A stretch of 26,701 nucleotides of DNA from Azonexaceae bacterium (lineage in GTDB: Bacteria; Pseudomonadota; Gammaproteobacteria; Burkholderiales; Rhodocyclaceae), in assembly GCA_009469665.1 (NCBI GenBank), contig SSTB01000072.1, forward strand, positions 1-26,701, in the 5' to 3' direction. The position numbers were made by a program, and so were the translations under genes. This document shows, one piece after another, positions 15,407-23,336 of this stretch (the first letter of the stretch is position 1; each line of letters begins with the position of its first letter). Under the pieces are notes generated by a model. It saw only the letters and a program-made list of their open reading frames with translations. It did no database searches and was not told the DNA's origin.

Positions 15407-16230
15407 GTCCAGGGCTCCCAATGCTCAACCGCAAGATGCGCTCCCCACAAGCGCGCGACCTTCTCTCTCACGACCTGGGGAGCGCCGCTCGTGGCCACCC
15501 GGAGACCCCCATGGCCTCCCCCGAGCAGCCCCGCCGCCGTAAGGATGCGCTCGAGTTGCCGCGCCACGGCTTCGCCCGTGTCGAGCAAGTTCACCGCCTG
15601 CGGCAAGCGGCGGGCAATCGCCGCCGACACCCAGGGATAGTGCGTGCAGCCAAGAACCACTACATCCGCCGCCGCCAAGGGGGGAACAAAGGCGTCGAGC
15701 AACTGCGCAACGCCTTCCCCATCCGGCCCCTCGGCTTCGATGGCCTCGGCAAGTCCGGGGCAGGCCTGGGCGACGACCCGTGCCCCCTCGGCGTGGGTCT
15801 CGACGAGGCGACGAAAACGCTCGCTCTCCAGGGTGCGGGTGGTGGCCAGGACGCCGATGGTGCCATTGCGGGTCAGGGCTGCGGCGGGCTTGACGCCCGG
15901 CTCCAGGGCCACCACGGGGAGTTGCGTCGCAGCCCGGATGGCCTCCGCCGCCGCCGCGGTGGCCGTGTTGCAGGCGATGACCAGGGCCTTGGCCCCCCGC
16001 CGCACCAGACCCTGGGCGATGAGGACGCCCCGCTCGCGCAGGAAGACCTCGGGCCGGTCGCCGTAGGGCAGGAAGCGGGTGTCGGCGAAGTAGAAGAAAT
16101 CCTCCTGGGGTAGCCGGTCGCGCAGCGCCCGCAGGACGGTAAGGCCGCCCAGGCCGGAATCGAATACGGCGACCGGGGAATTCGGGCTCATGGGCGCAGC
16201 GTGGGGCGAAGGGCGCGGACCCGTGCTCAC
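15403..16230 (-). CDS. murI: Glutamate racemase
   Basis: A 275-residue cofactor-independent racemase that makes D-glutamate for peptidoglycan in the cytosol. Motifs numbered from the GTG at 16228-16230: VFDSGLGGLTVL (Asp24-Ser25), FADTRFLPYGDRP, the first catalytic cysteine Cys87 in IACNTATAAA, and the second, Cys195 with His197, in LGCTHYPW. All catalytic residues are present. The GTG overlaps the upstream membrane-protein stop (GTGA). An ATG at 16191 (13 residues later, MSPNSPVAVFDSG) matches the usual family start and is a serious alternative; neither has a clear Shine-Dalgarno sequence. The downstream CoA-transferase gene overlaps its stop. murI next to a CoA-transferase is not a textbook arrangement. 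Confidence 0.96.
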   Translation of the reverse strand: MSTGPRPSPHAAPMSPNSPVAVFDSGLGGLTVLRALRDRLPQEDFFYFADTRFLPYGDRPEVFLRERGVLIAQGLVRRGAKALVIACNTATAAAAEAIRAATQLPVVALEPGVKPAAALTRNGTIGVLATTRTLESERFRRLVETHAEGARVVAQACPGLAEAIEAEGPDGEGVAQLLDAFVPPLAAADVVVLGCTHYPWVSAAIARRLPQAVNLLDTGEAVARQLERILTAAGLLGGGHGGLRVATSGAPQVVREKVARLWGAHLAVEHWEPWT

Positions 16231-17021
16231 CGCGGCGCGGCGGGCCAGGCGGCGACGAGATCCACCAGGGGTTTCTGGCTGACCTGGACCAGGCCGCGGC
16301 GGGGCCGGTCGAGGTCGAGGACGAGGAATACGAGGAGCACCATCATCCCGGCCAGCAGATAACCCGCCAGGGAGAGCCGGTGGCCGGCCAGACCCGCGCC
16401 GTAACCGACGATGCCCCCGGCGAAAAGCAGACAGGCAAAAAGGAAATCCAGGATGGGCTCCGGCACATGGCGGTCGAGGGCGGCTTCGCGGGTGTCGGCA
16501 TTATCGAAGGCTTCGTTGATGGCCTGGACGAAGAGCCCGCCGGTGGCCGGCCGGGAATCGACGGCGATCGCCTGGCGCACCCCCTCCCAAAGCGCGTCCC
16601 GCGCGGCCGACGTGCGGGCGGCCAGGGCCTGGCGCCCGCCGTGGTCGTCCAGGCTGACCCGCCCCGCCTCGACCCGGGTCTGGGCATAGGCGTGCAGGAG
16701 CCGCCGCATGTGCGGGGCCTGATCGGGCGGCAGCAGACCGATGCGCAGCCAGGCGGTTCCCAGGGCGTTGGCCTCGGCGACCAGGGCCTCACTGCGGCTG
16801 TCGTAGCGTTGCAGCGCCAGTGACAGGGTGAATCCCAGCACAATGGCCAGGATGCCGAGGGTGGCGCCCTGGATGAAGCGGACGTGCTCGCGGACGGTTT
16901 CCTGCACCCCAGCCGCGGCGCGGCGCCCCAGGCGGGTGCCGACTTCCACCGCCGCCGCCATGCTGACGAAGAGCGCCAGGGCGATGAGGGCGCCGGGAAT
17001 GTCGTAGGTAAGCTCGTGCAT
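16227..17021 (-). CDS. DUF4239/bestrophin-like membrane protein
   Basis: A 264-residue inner-membrane protein with two membrane helices near the N terminus (about 9-26 and 51-69) and two near the C terminus (about 193-215 and 218-238), separated by a soluble helical region. Family phrases are LALQRYDSRSEALVAEANALGTAWLRIGLLP and, at the end, LDLDRPRRGLVQVSQKPLVDL, as in proteins annotated DUF4239 or bestrophin-like; a channel role is only suggested by that name. Its stop overlaps the murI GTG. No Shine-Dalgarno sequence precedes the ATG: repeat copy B begins nine bases upstream, so native upstream signals may have been displaced. Confidence 0.8.
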   Translation of the reverse strand: MHELTYDIPGALIALALFVSMAAAVEVGTRLGRRAAAGVQETVREHVRFIQGATLGILAIVLGFTLSLALQRYDSRSEALVAEANALGTAWLRIGLLPPDQAPHMRRLLHAYAQTRVEAGRVSLDDHGGRQALAARTSAARDALWEGVRQAIAVDSRPATGGLFVQAINEAFDNADTREAALDRHVPEPILDFLFACLLFAGGIVGYGAGLAGHRLSLAGYLLAGMMVLLVFLVLDLDRPRRGLVQVSQKPLVDLVAAWPAAPR

Positions 17022-17029
17022 GGGGTCTA

Positions 17030-17192
17030 AGTGGTCTGCTTCGCAATTCGCTGAACATGAAGGCTTGTCTTTGCGCCCCTGGCGTTGTTACTCATCGTCG
17101 CGATAGCTTCGGCTATCGCTACGGTTCGCGCCTAGCCAGGGACACAAATCCGGCGCTTTCATTTTGTCCCGCCAATGACGAAGCAGACCACT
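17030..17192. repeat. 163-bp palindromic repeat element, copy B
   Basis: Same length and ungapped alignment with copy A at 8395-8557. Terminal arms are AGTGGTCTGCTTCG (17030-17043) and its exact complement (17179-17192). The inner core starts with ATGAAGGC at the same offset (27) as in copy A. The central hairpin is GCGATAGC-TTCG-GCTATCGC (17100-17119). Where the arms differ from copy A, both arms differ together, so pairing is kept. It lies between the DUF4239-like gene and fliO, which are divergent. It fills most of the 312-base gap before fliO. Confidence 0.85.
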
Positions 17193-17333
17193 AGGCTGCG
17201 GATCGGCGGGAACAACTCGCTGTTGGGCGACAGTTTAACCGCATGACGGACCGGGCCGGCGACGGAAAATGACGCCGCTCTCCGCCCGCGGCGAGGCTTG
17301 CTTTACACTATTGCGTCATTCGTTTCGAGGTCG
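17193..17333 (+). promoter_or_regulatory. fliO upstream region; weak -10-like TACACT
   Basis: This is the remainder of the 312-base gene-free stretch before fliO. TACACT at 17304-17309 is a possible -10 with no recognisable -35. I found no convincing sigma-28 (TAAA-N15-GCCGATAA) or sigma-54 (GG-N10-GC) match. No other structure is evident. Confidence 0.25.
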
Positions 17334-17750
17334 ATGGTGCGGCGCCTATTCGTTTCCCTTTTTCTCGCCTCCCTGACGCTGCCGGCGGCAGCCCAGGCGC
17401 AGGCCCCGGCCCCCGGCGTCGGTGCCGGAACCTTCGTCCAGGCCCTTGCGGCCCTAGGCCTCATCGTCCTCCTGCTCCTCGCCCTGGCCTGGGTCGCCCA
17501 ACGCATCGGCGGCGGACGGGCCTTCGGCGCGGCGGGCATGAAGGTCGTCGGCGGGCTTTCCCTCGGCCCTAGGGAAAAAGTGATCCTGGTAGAGGTGGGC
17601 GACACCTGGCTGGTGATCGGCATCGTTCCCGGCCAGATCCGCACCCTGCATACCCTGCCCAAGGGCGAGACCCCTGCGTCCTCCAGCGCCGCATCGGAGC
17701 GCCCCTTCGCCCGTTGGCTGAAGGACAGGGTGGAGCGCCCCCGTGGCTAG
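17334..17750 (+). CDS. fliO: Flagellar export protein FliO
   Basis: A 138-residue protein with an N-terminal hydrophobic signal-like segment (about 4-22) and a membrane helix at about 35-54. A cytoplasmic part contains [35 protein letters not shown], the conserved FliO core. FliO helps assemble the FliP ring of the flagellar type III export gate. The ATG at 17334 has GAGG four bases upstream; a TTG at 17298 is not needed. The fliP GTG overlaps the last eight bases. In most relatives fliO follows fliN; here the gene upstream is unrelated and divergent, so fliLMN must be elsewhere. Confidence 0.9.
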   Translation: MVRRLFVSLFLASLTLPAAAQAQAPAPGVGAGTFVQALAALGLIVLLLLALAWVAQRIGGGRAFGAAGMKVVGGLSLGPREKVILVEVGDTWLVIGIVPGQIRTLHTLPKGETPASSSAASERPFARWLKDRVERPRG

Positions 17751-18507
17751 GCCGGTGAAGACCTTCCTCGGCGCCCTTGTCCTGCTCGGCGGCCTGCTGC
17801 CGGCAGGCGTCGCCCTCGCCCAGGCCGCGGGAGGGCTGCCCGCGGTCACCAGCACCCCCTCCCCGGGCGGCGGTACGACCTATACCCTGTCGATCCAGAC
17901 TCTGCTCACCCTTACGGCGCTGACCTTCATTCCGGCCATCGTGCTCATGATGACCGGCTTCACGCGCATCGTCATCGTCCTCTCCCTGCTGCGGCACGCC
18001 CTGGGCACCCAGACTTCGCCCCCCAACCAGGTCATCGTCGGGCTGTCGCTGTTCCTTACCTTTTTCGTCATGGCGCCGGTGGCCGATCGCATTTACACCG
18101 AGGCTTACCAGCCCCTGAGCGAAAACCGCATTTCCTTCCTGGAAGCCGCCGACCGGGCTTCGGTCCCCCTCAAGGCCTTCATGCTGAAGCAGACCCGGGA
18201 GTCCGACCTGGCCCTCTTTGCCGGTCTGGCCAAGATCGAGCGCATCGAAAAGCCCTCCGACACGCCCCTGCGCGTCCTGGTGCCGGCCTTCGTCATCAGC
18301 GAGTTGAAGACCGCCTTCCAGATCGGTTTCGTCATCTTCATCCCCTTCCTGGTCATCGACCTGGTGGTCGCCAGCGTCCTCATGTCCATGGGCATGATGA
18401 TGATGTCGCCGGTCCTGGTGGCCCTGCCCTTCAAGCTGATGCTCTTCGTGCTGGTGGATGGCTGGCACCTGGTCATCGGCTCCCTGGTCCAGAGCTTCGC
18501 GCCATGA
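17743..18507 (+). CDS. fliP: Flagellar biosynthesis protein FliP
   Basis: A 254-residue core export-gate protein of the flagellar type III secretion system. It has a signal peptide (about 1-26, ending ALAQA) as in other FliP proteins, then membrane helices around 55-80, 90-110, 195-220 and 225-245. Diagnostic stretches are [57 protein letters not shown] and a Met-rich [10 protein letters not shown]. The GTG start overlaps fliO by eight bases, with GGAG seven bases upstream. The stop overlaps the fliQ ATG (ATGA). FliP with FliQ and FliR builds the export channel in the basal body. Confidence 0.98.
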   Translation: MARPVKTFLGALVLLGGLLPAGVALAQAAGGLPAVTSTPSPGGGTTYTLSIQTLLTLTALTFIPAIVLMMTGFTRIVIVLSLLRHALGTQTSPPNQVIVGLSLFLTFFVMAPVADRIYTEAYQPLSENRISFLEAADRASVPLKAFMLKQTRESDLALFAGLAKIERIEKPSDTPLRVLVPAFVISELKTAFQIGFVIFIPFLVIDLVVASVLMSMGMMMMSPVLVALPFKLMLFVLVDGWHLVIGSLVQSFAP

Positions 18508-18773
18508 CGCCGGGCATGGTCATGGAAATCGGCCGCCAGGCCATCGAAGTGACCCTGGTGGTCGCCGCGCCTCTGCTCCTCGCCGGCCTGGTAGTGGGCC
18601 TCATCATCAGTATTTTCCAGGCGGCGACCCAGTTGAACGAAGCCACCCTGCAGTTCGTCCCCAAGCTGGTGGTCATGCTGCTGACCCTCCTGCTCCTCGG
18701 CCCCTGGATGCTGCAATACCTGATCGACTACATCCAGCGCCTCTTCAGCAGCATTCCCCAGCTCATCGGCTGA
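18504..18773 (+). CDS. fliQ: Flagellar biosynthesis protein FliQ
   Basis: An 89-residue protein of standard FliQ length with two membrane helices (about 14-37 and 50-72). Family phrases are [24 protein letters not shown] and [17 protein letters not shown]. It is a subunit of the FliPQR export gate. The start codon overlaps the fliP stop, so it is translationally coupled. A 66-base gap separates it from fliR. Confidence 0.98.
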   Translation: MTPGMVMEIGRQAIEVTLVVAAPLLLAGLVVGLIISIFQAATQLNEATLQFVPKLVVMLLTLLLLGPWMLQYLIDYIQRLFSSIPQLIG

Positions 18774-18839
18774 CGGCCACCATGGCGCGCCGCCCTCCGC
18801 AATCCCGCACGCGCCGGCGCTGGCTCCGAGCCTGAACCC

Positions 18840-19616
18840 GTGATCGCCCTCACCTCCGCGCAACTCGACGCCTGGATGGCGGCTTTCCTTTATCCCCTGA
18901 CGCGCATCCTGGGCGTCTTCGCCTTCGCGCCCCTGCTCGGCAGCGCCGGCGTGCCGCGCCGCATCCGCCTGGTCCTGGGCCTGGCCATCGCCGTCGCCCT
19001 GGCCCCCATGCTGCCTCCCATGCCGGCCGTGGCACCGGCCTCCGGCACCGGATTCGGCATCCTGATCGAACAGGCTCTCATCGGCGTAGGCATGGGTTTC
19101 GCCATGCGGGTCGTGTTCAGCGCGGTGGAAATCGCCGGCGAATTCATCGGCCTGCAAATGGGCCTGGGTTTCGCCACCTTCTATGACCCGCTTTCCAGCG
19201 GCCAGACCCCGGTGGTGACGGAATTCATGAATCTCCTGGCCCTCCTGGTCTTCCTCGCCCTGAACGGTCCCCTGCTCTACGTCGCCACCCTGGCCCAGAG
19301 CTTCACCGCCCTGCCGGTGGGCGCCGGCTTGGGCGCCACGAGCTGGCGCAACCTCGCCGAACTGGGCAGCGTCATGTTTTCGGCCGGGCTGCTGCTCGCG
19401 CTGCCGGTGCTGGTCTCGCTCATCATCACCAACCTGGCCCTCGCCGTGCTCACCCGGGCCGCCCCACAACTGAACATCTTCGCCGTCGGCTTCCCCATCA
19501 CCCTGGCGGTGGGCCTCATCGCCCTGGGGGCCAGCCTGAGCTACCTGGCAGCGCCCCTCCAGACCCTCTTCGAGCAGGGACTCGCCTCCATGCTGGGCTT
19601 CGCACGACTGCGCTGA
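18840..19616 (+). CDS. fliR: Flagellar biosynthesis protein FliR
   Basis: A 258-residue polytopic membrane protein that completes the export gate. Typical FliR features are the N-terminal TSAQLDAWMAAFLYPLTRIL, PRRIRLVLGLAIAVAL, the conserved GEFIGLQMGLGFATFYDP, and APQLNIFAVGFPITLAVGL towards the end. The GTG start at 18840 aligns with the family's usual N terminus; the ribosome site is weak. It is the last gene of the fliOPQR run and converges with the minus-strand lipoprotein gene 76 bases away. No clear terminator is visible in that gap. flhB does not follow, unlike in some flagellar clusters. Confidence 0.97.
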   Translation: MIALTSAQLDAWMAAFLYPLTRILGVFAFAPLLGSAGVPRRIRLVLGLAIAVALAPMLPPMPAVAPASGTGFGILIEQALIGVGMGFAMRVVFSAVEIAGEFIGLQMGLGFATFYDPLSSGQTPVVTEFMNLLALLVFLALNGPLLYVATLAQSFTALPVGAGLGATSWRNLAELGSVMFSAGLLLALPVLVSLIITNLALAVLTRAAPQLNIFAVGFPITLAVGLIALGASLSYLAAPLQTLFEQGLASMLGFARLR

Positions 19617-19692
19617 TCGAGCGATTCAGCCTCCCGGTCGGCGGTGAATGCGATGCCCAAGGGCCGCGCACTCCACAAGCCCTCCGCCAGCC

Positions 19693-20166
19693 TCAACGAG
19701 CTGCGTTTTGCAGGAAGGAGTCGGCTTCGCGCCGCTGCACCAGGCGGATGACGCCATCAGCGACGCGGCGGGCTCCCAGGGTCTGGGAGTCTATGCCTTC
19801 GGTGTACTCGACGATCTGGTAGCCGCCGTAACCCAGGTCGCCCTGGAGCTGGGCGGCGCGACGGCGCAGGGCCTGGATGGATTCGCCGGCGCCTCCGGTG
19901 TGGTAGCGCTTCATGCGCAGCGCGAGGCGGAAGGTGTCTTCGTCCACGCGGGTTTCCTCGATTTCCCAGTTGGGTGCGAGGGGGTCGTAGATGAAGTAGA
20001 TGGCGCCCACGATCAGGGCGCCGGTCGCCAGGCGGGAGAGGGAAAGGCTCGTCTTGGCCGTGAGCAGAAGCTTCTTGTCTGGAATGAGCGGGCTGGAATT
20101 GGACCCGGCGCTGGAGCATCCGGCCAGGATCAGTGCTGCCGAGGCGAGGGCTAGCGCAGGCCTCAT
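19693..20166 (-). CDS. Putative lipoprotein translationally coupled to flgL
   Basis: A 157-residue protein not recognised as a named flagellar component. A lipobox (ILAGC, Cys17) ends a short signal, so it is likely lipid-anchored. A second hydrophobic stretch at about 46-62 (RLATGALIVGAIYFIYDPL) could be a membrane helix, an unusual combination. The soluble part contains WEIEETRVDEDTFRLALRMKRYHTGG, then a helical segment and RVADGVIRLVQRREADSF. Its ATG overlaps the flgL stop (ATGA, 20163-20166), so it is made from the flgKL message. That placement suggests a role at or near the flagellum, but the sequence does not demonstrate one. Confidence 0.75.
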   Translation of the reverse strand: MRPALALASAALILAGCSSAGSNSSPLIPDKKLLLTAKTSLSLSRLATGALIVGAIYFIYDPLAPNWEIEETRVDEDTFRLALRMKRYHTGGAGESIQALRRRAAQLQGDLGYGGYQIVEYTEGIDSQTLGARRVADGVIRLVQRREADSFLQNAAR

Positions 20167-21116
20167 AGGATGTTGAACAGGGAAAGCTGGTTGATCTGCT
20201 TGAAGGAAAGCTGGGCCGCCTGAAGCTGCAATTGCTCCTGGGTGAGATTGGAGATGGCCTCGGCGTAGTCGATGTCCTGCAAATCTGAAAGGCGCTGCTG
20301 GTACTGGAATTTCTGGTCTTCACCAAGGGAGCTGAGCGATTGCAGGCCTTGCATGCGCGCGCCGACGTCGGCCCGGATGCGCGAAACGTGGTCGATGGCG
20401 GCGTGCAGATCGTCGATCCCCTGGGTGTACGCCGCGGCCGTGTAGGCGACGCCGCTGTTGGGGTCCAGGATGTCGATGACGTTCTGCACCGAGTCGAAGA
20501 GGCTGCGGCCGGTCACCGCGCCTGTGCCGTCCCGCACCTGCATGAAGAGGGATTGCCCGTCGACGGCGGTATTCATGGTCTGGGTCGAGTTGGCCTGGAC
20601 CGCCCGCGGGCCGGTGTCGCCCTGGTAGCTGGCGTAGAGGTTGCCCAGGTTGTAAGTGCCGCCGCTGCCGACCACCTGGAAGGGCTGCACCTGGGTGCGG
20701 GTGCCCGAGAACATGTAGAGCCCACTGGCATCACGCCCGTTGGCAACGGTCAGGATGTTCTGGAAGCGCTGCTTGAGCTCTTCGGCGATCATGCCCTTCT
20801 GGGCCGGACTGTAGGAGCTGTTGCCGGCCTGGATAGCCTTTTCCAAGATGCTTTGCAGTTCCCCCACCAGGTTGCCCATCTGGCTGTCCACCGCCTTGAG
20901 GGCCGTGCTCGCAGCGGCCTGGTTGGTGAGGTACTGGTCGTTGACTTGCTTGGCCTGGGTGACTTCCAGGGCCTCGGAGGCCCCGATGGGGTCATCCTTG
21001 GGGGTGAGAATCTTGCGCCCGGTGGAAAGCTGTTCCATGAAACGCGCCAGTTCGGTCTGGTTGCGCTGGATGCCCAGGAGGCCGGAGTCGAAAATCTGGG
21101 AGGTGCTGATACGCAT
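20163..21116 (-). CDS. flgL: Flagellar hook-filament junction protein FlgL
   Basis: A 317-residue flagellin-like junction protein (HAP3), exported through the flagellar apparatus. The N terminus (MRISTSQIFDSGLLGIQRNQ, then LSTGRKILTPKDDPIGASEAL) and the C terminus (DLQDIDYAEAISNLTQEQLQLQAAQLSFKQI) are the conserved coiled-coil ends. The central region (VANGRDASGLYMFSGTRTQ) is the typical variable domain. Length matches E. coli FlgL. GGGGTGAG overlapping the flgK stop serves as its ribosome site, and the gap to flgK is six bases. It connects FlgK to the filament. Confidence 0.97.
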   Translation of the reverse strand: MRISTSQIFDSGLLGIQRNQTELARFMEQLSTGRKILTPKDDPIGASEALEVTQAKQVNDQYLTNQAAASTALKAVDSQMGNLVGELQSILEKAIQAGNSSYSPAQKGMIAEELKQRFQNILTVANGRDASGLYMFSGTRTQVQPFQVVGSGGTYNLGNLYASYQGDTGPRAVQANSTQTMNTAVDGQSLFMQVRDGTGAVTGRSLFDSVQNVIDILDPNSGVAYTAAAYTQGIDDLHAAIDHVSRIRADVGARMQGLQSLSSLGEDQKFQYQQRLSDLQDIDYAEAISNLTQEQLQLQAAQLSFKQINQLSLFNIL

Positions 21117-21122
21117 GATGAC

Positions 21123-23288
21123 TCACCCCAATTGGAGGATGGTGTCGAAGAGGCGGCTGCCCACTTCGAGCATCTTGGCGGAAGCCTGGTAGGCCTGCTG
21201 GAACTTGATGAGATTGGCGGCCTCTTCGTCCAGATTGACGCCGGAAAGGGCCTGGCGCGCCGCTTCGGACTGCTCCAGCAGTGCCTGCTGCGCGTCGTTC
21301 TTGACCTGGGCCTGGCGGGTGCGGATGCCGTTGTCGGCCACCATCTGGGAATAGGCCGACTGGTAGGTGGCCGAACCGCCGGCCATGGTATTGCGGGTCT
21401 GGAGCGCTGCGAGCAGAAGGCCGTTGCGGTTGTCGTCCACGCCACCGGCGTTGGTGGCCAGGGTGAAGCTGTCGCCGTTGCCCGGAGTGCCAGTCAGGGT
21501 GAAGGTGAGGCCGTCGAAGCCCACCCGGGCGATGGGGCTGCCGCCGTTGCTCAGATTGACGCTCCCGGCAGTCGTCACGTCCGAGCTTCCGTCGGCGTAG
21601 AAGACCGTCACCGACGTCCCCACGGGAAAGCCCGACAGCGTCCCGGCCCCGGTATCGACACTGAGGCTCAGGGGCAGGTTGGCGAGGCTGTAGCCGGTGC
21701 TGACGCTGCCCTGGCTGAGGGTGAGGGTGCCCGTATTGGTGAGGGCCGCCTGGCTGCGCACCGGCGCCGCTGCGGCGACGAGGCGGGGATCGGTGGCGAA
21801 GCGGGCGTCCACGTCGATGTTGCGGGCGATGCTGCGAGTGGGCTGGAGGGTGAAGTTGTCACCGGCGTCGCCCACGGCGGTGATGTCGATGGACAAGCCA
21901 TCCACCACTACGGTTCCGATTCCGGTGCCGGCCGCCACCGCGGTACCGTCCGACAGGCGGGTAATGGTGTAGGCCCCCCCGGCGCCGAAGGCGATCTTGT
22001 AGTCGCTGCCGGTCAGGCGGGTAAACAGGCTGCCATCGGTGACATCGACGCTGCCGGACGTGATGTTGGGCAGAACGAGAGCGTTGCCGGTGGCGCTGTT
22101 GACCGTGGTTTGCAGTGTGGCGAGGCTGGTATCGGACCAGGACTGGCCGTCGCTCGCCCGGGTCAGGGTATAGGTGCCGGCCGCGAAGGAGAGGGAAAAG
22201 CGGCTGTCGGCGGCCGGGTCGACGAAGCTCGCGCTGATGGCGCCGCTGCCGGTGTTATTGGTATTGGGCGTCACGTCCGGCGTGCCGATGAGAAAGAAGT
22301 CCTCTACCAGCCCGGAACCGCTCACATTACCCAAGAGGTCGCGCCCCAGGGCGTGCTGGGCGTTGAATGTGAGGGCCATGGAGGCGGCGATGCGCCCCAA
22401 CTGGTTGTAGGCCGTATCGAGGGCCTCGCTGCGGAAGCTCAGCAGGCCGGACAGTTCGCCGCCGGTAATCAGGAATTCGGCCAGTTCCTGGGTTCCCCCG
22501 GCGGTCTGGAGCCCCACCGCGATCTTGCTCGGATCGGCTGAGGAGGCCAGGGAAGTCATGCTCATGGCCTGGGTGCCAATGACCAGTTGCTGTCCGGTAC
22601 CGACGAAGACGTTGAAGCTGCCGTCGCTGTTGGTGGTGGTGGTGACCTTGACCCGCTGGTTGAGCTCGGCCACCAACTGGTCCCGCTGGTCAAGGAGGTC
22701 GTTGGCCGGCTGGCCGAAGGAGGCCTCGGCGATGATGATGCGCTGATTGAGATCGGCGATCTGGCTGGCGTAGGCATTCACCTCGGTCACCACGGCCTGG
22801 ATGCGCCCGTTGACCTCGTCGTTCAACTGGTCGAGCCGATTTTCCAGGGTGTGGAAGCGGTCCACCAGGGTCTGGGCGGTGGACACCATGGTCTGGCGGG
22901 CCGGCAACTGGGAGGGGTTGGCCGCCATCTGCTGCACGCCGGCAAAGAAATCCTGCAGGGCCGGCGAAAGGCCCGCGTTGGCATCCGCCAACATGTCGTC
23001 GATCTGACCAATTTCGTCCAGATAGGTCCCCAGTTGGCTCACGTTGGTCTGGGCGTAATTAACCTGGTTGGTGAGAAAACTGCTGTAGAGACGCTGCACG
23101 GTCACCACCCGCACCCCCTGGCCCAAGGCACCCGCTCCCGTCATCACGGGCGTATTCGTGGTCTGGATGGTGCGCTGACGGTTGTAGCCGTCGGTATTGG
23201 CGTTGGTGATGTTGTGTTCGGTGACCAGCAGCGCCATCTGGGCCGCCGCCAATCCCGATACGCCGATGCTGTAGATGCCTGTGCTCAT
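21123..23288 (-). CDS. flgK: Flagellar hook-filament junction protein FlgK (large form)
   Basis: A 721-residue FlgK (HAP1), longer than the about 550-residue enterobacterial form. The N terminus (GIYSIGVSGLAAAQMALLVTEHNITNANTDGYNRQR) and the C terminus (NLIKFQQAYQASAKMLEVGSRLFDTILQLG) are the conserved coiled-coil regions. The extra length is a Thr/Ser/Gly-rich beta domain in the second half, with two related stretches (GTYTLTRASDGQSW and GAYTITRLSDGTAV). GAGGA lies five bases before the ATG. A sigma-28-like promoter lies just upstream. FlgK joins hook to filament and is exported without a cleaved signal. Confidence 0.97.
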   Translation of the reverse strand: MSTGIYSIGVSGLAAAQMALLVTEHNITNANTDGYNRQRTIQTTNTPVMTGAGALGQGVRVVTVQRLYSSFLTNQVNYAQTNVSQLGTYLDEIGQIDDMLADANAGLSPALQDFFAGVQQMAANPSQLPARQTMVSTAQTLVDRFHTLENRLDQLNDEVNGRIQAVVTEVNAYASQIADLNQRIIIAEASFGQPANDLLDQRDQLVAELNQRVKVTTTTNSDGSFNVFVGTGQQLVIGTQAMSMTSLASSADPSKIAVGLQTAGGTQELAEFLITGGELSGLLSFRSEALDTAYNQLGRIAASMALTFNAQHALGRDLLGNVSGSGLVEDFFLIGTPDVTPNTNNTGSGAISASFVDPAADSRFSLSFAAGTYTLTRASDGQSWSDTSLATLQTTVNSATGNALVLPNITSGSVDVTDGSLFTRLTGSDYKIAFGAGGAYTITRLSDGTAVAAGTGIGTVVVDGLSIDITAVGDAGDNFTLQPTRSIARNIDVDARFATDPRLVAAAAPVRSQAALTNTGTLTLSQGSVSTGYSLANLPLSLSVDTGAGTLSGFPVGTSVTVFYADGSSDVTTAGSVNLSNGGSPIARVGFDGLTFTLTGTPGNGDSFTLATNAGGVDDNRNGLLLAALQTRNTMAGGSATYQSAYSQMVADNGIRTRQAQVKNDAQQALLEQSEAARQALSGVNLDEEAANLIKFQQAYQASAKMLEVGSRLFDTILQLG

Positions 23289-23309
23289 ATTCGTCCTCTG
23301 CTAAAGAGG

Positions 23310-23336
23310 TTAACGGCGCTCGCCGCCCAATGTTTA
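23310..23336 (-). promoter_or_regulatory. Sigma-28 (FliA) class III promoter for flgK-flgL-lipoprotein
   Basis: On the minus strand TAAACATT (23336-23329), an exact 11-base spacer and GCCGTTAA (23317-23310) match the FliA consensus TAAAGTTT-N11-GCCGATAA at 6/8 and 7/8 positions. The first three bases of the -35 box are the flgJ stop codon. Transcription would start around 23302-23305, about 15 bases before the flgK ATG. In enteric bacteria flgKL likewise has a FliA-dependent promoter. Confidence 0.75.

Noticed and set aside
19617..19692. Search for a terminator between the convergent fliR and lipoprotein genes
   Set aside because: Only very short, interrupted pairings were found; nothing supports a terminator call.
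20340..22541. A 733-codon open frame on the plus strand antisense to flgL/flgK
   Set aside because: It lies opposite two unmistakable flagellar genes and has a Gly/Val/His-rich composition typical of antisense frames in GC-rich DNA, with no recognisable domain.
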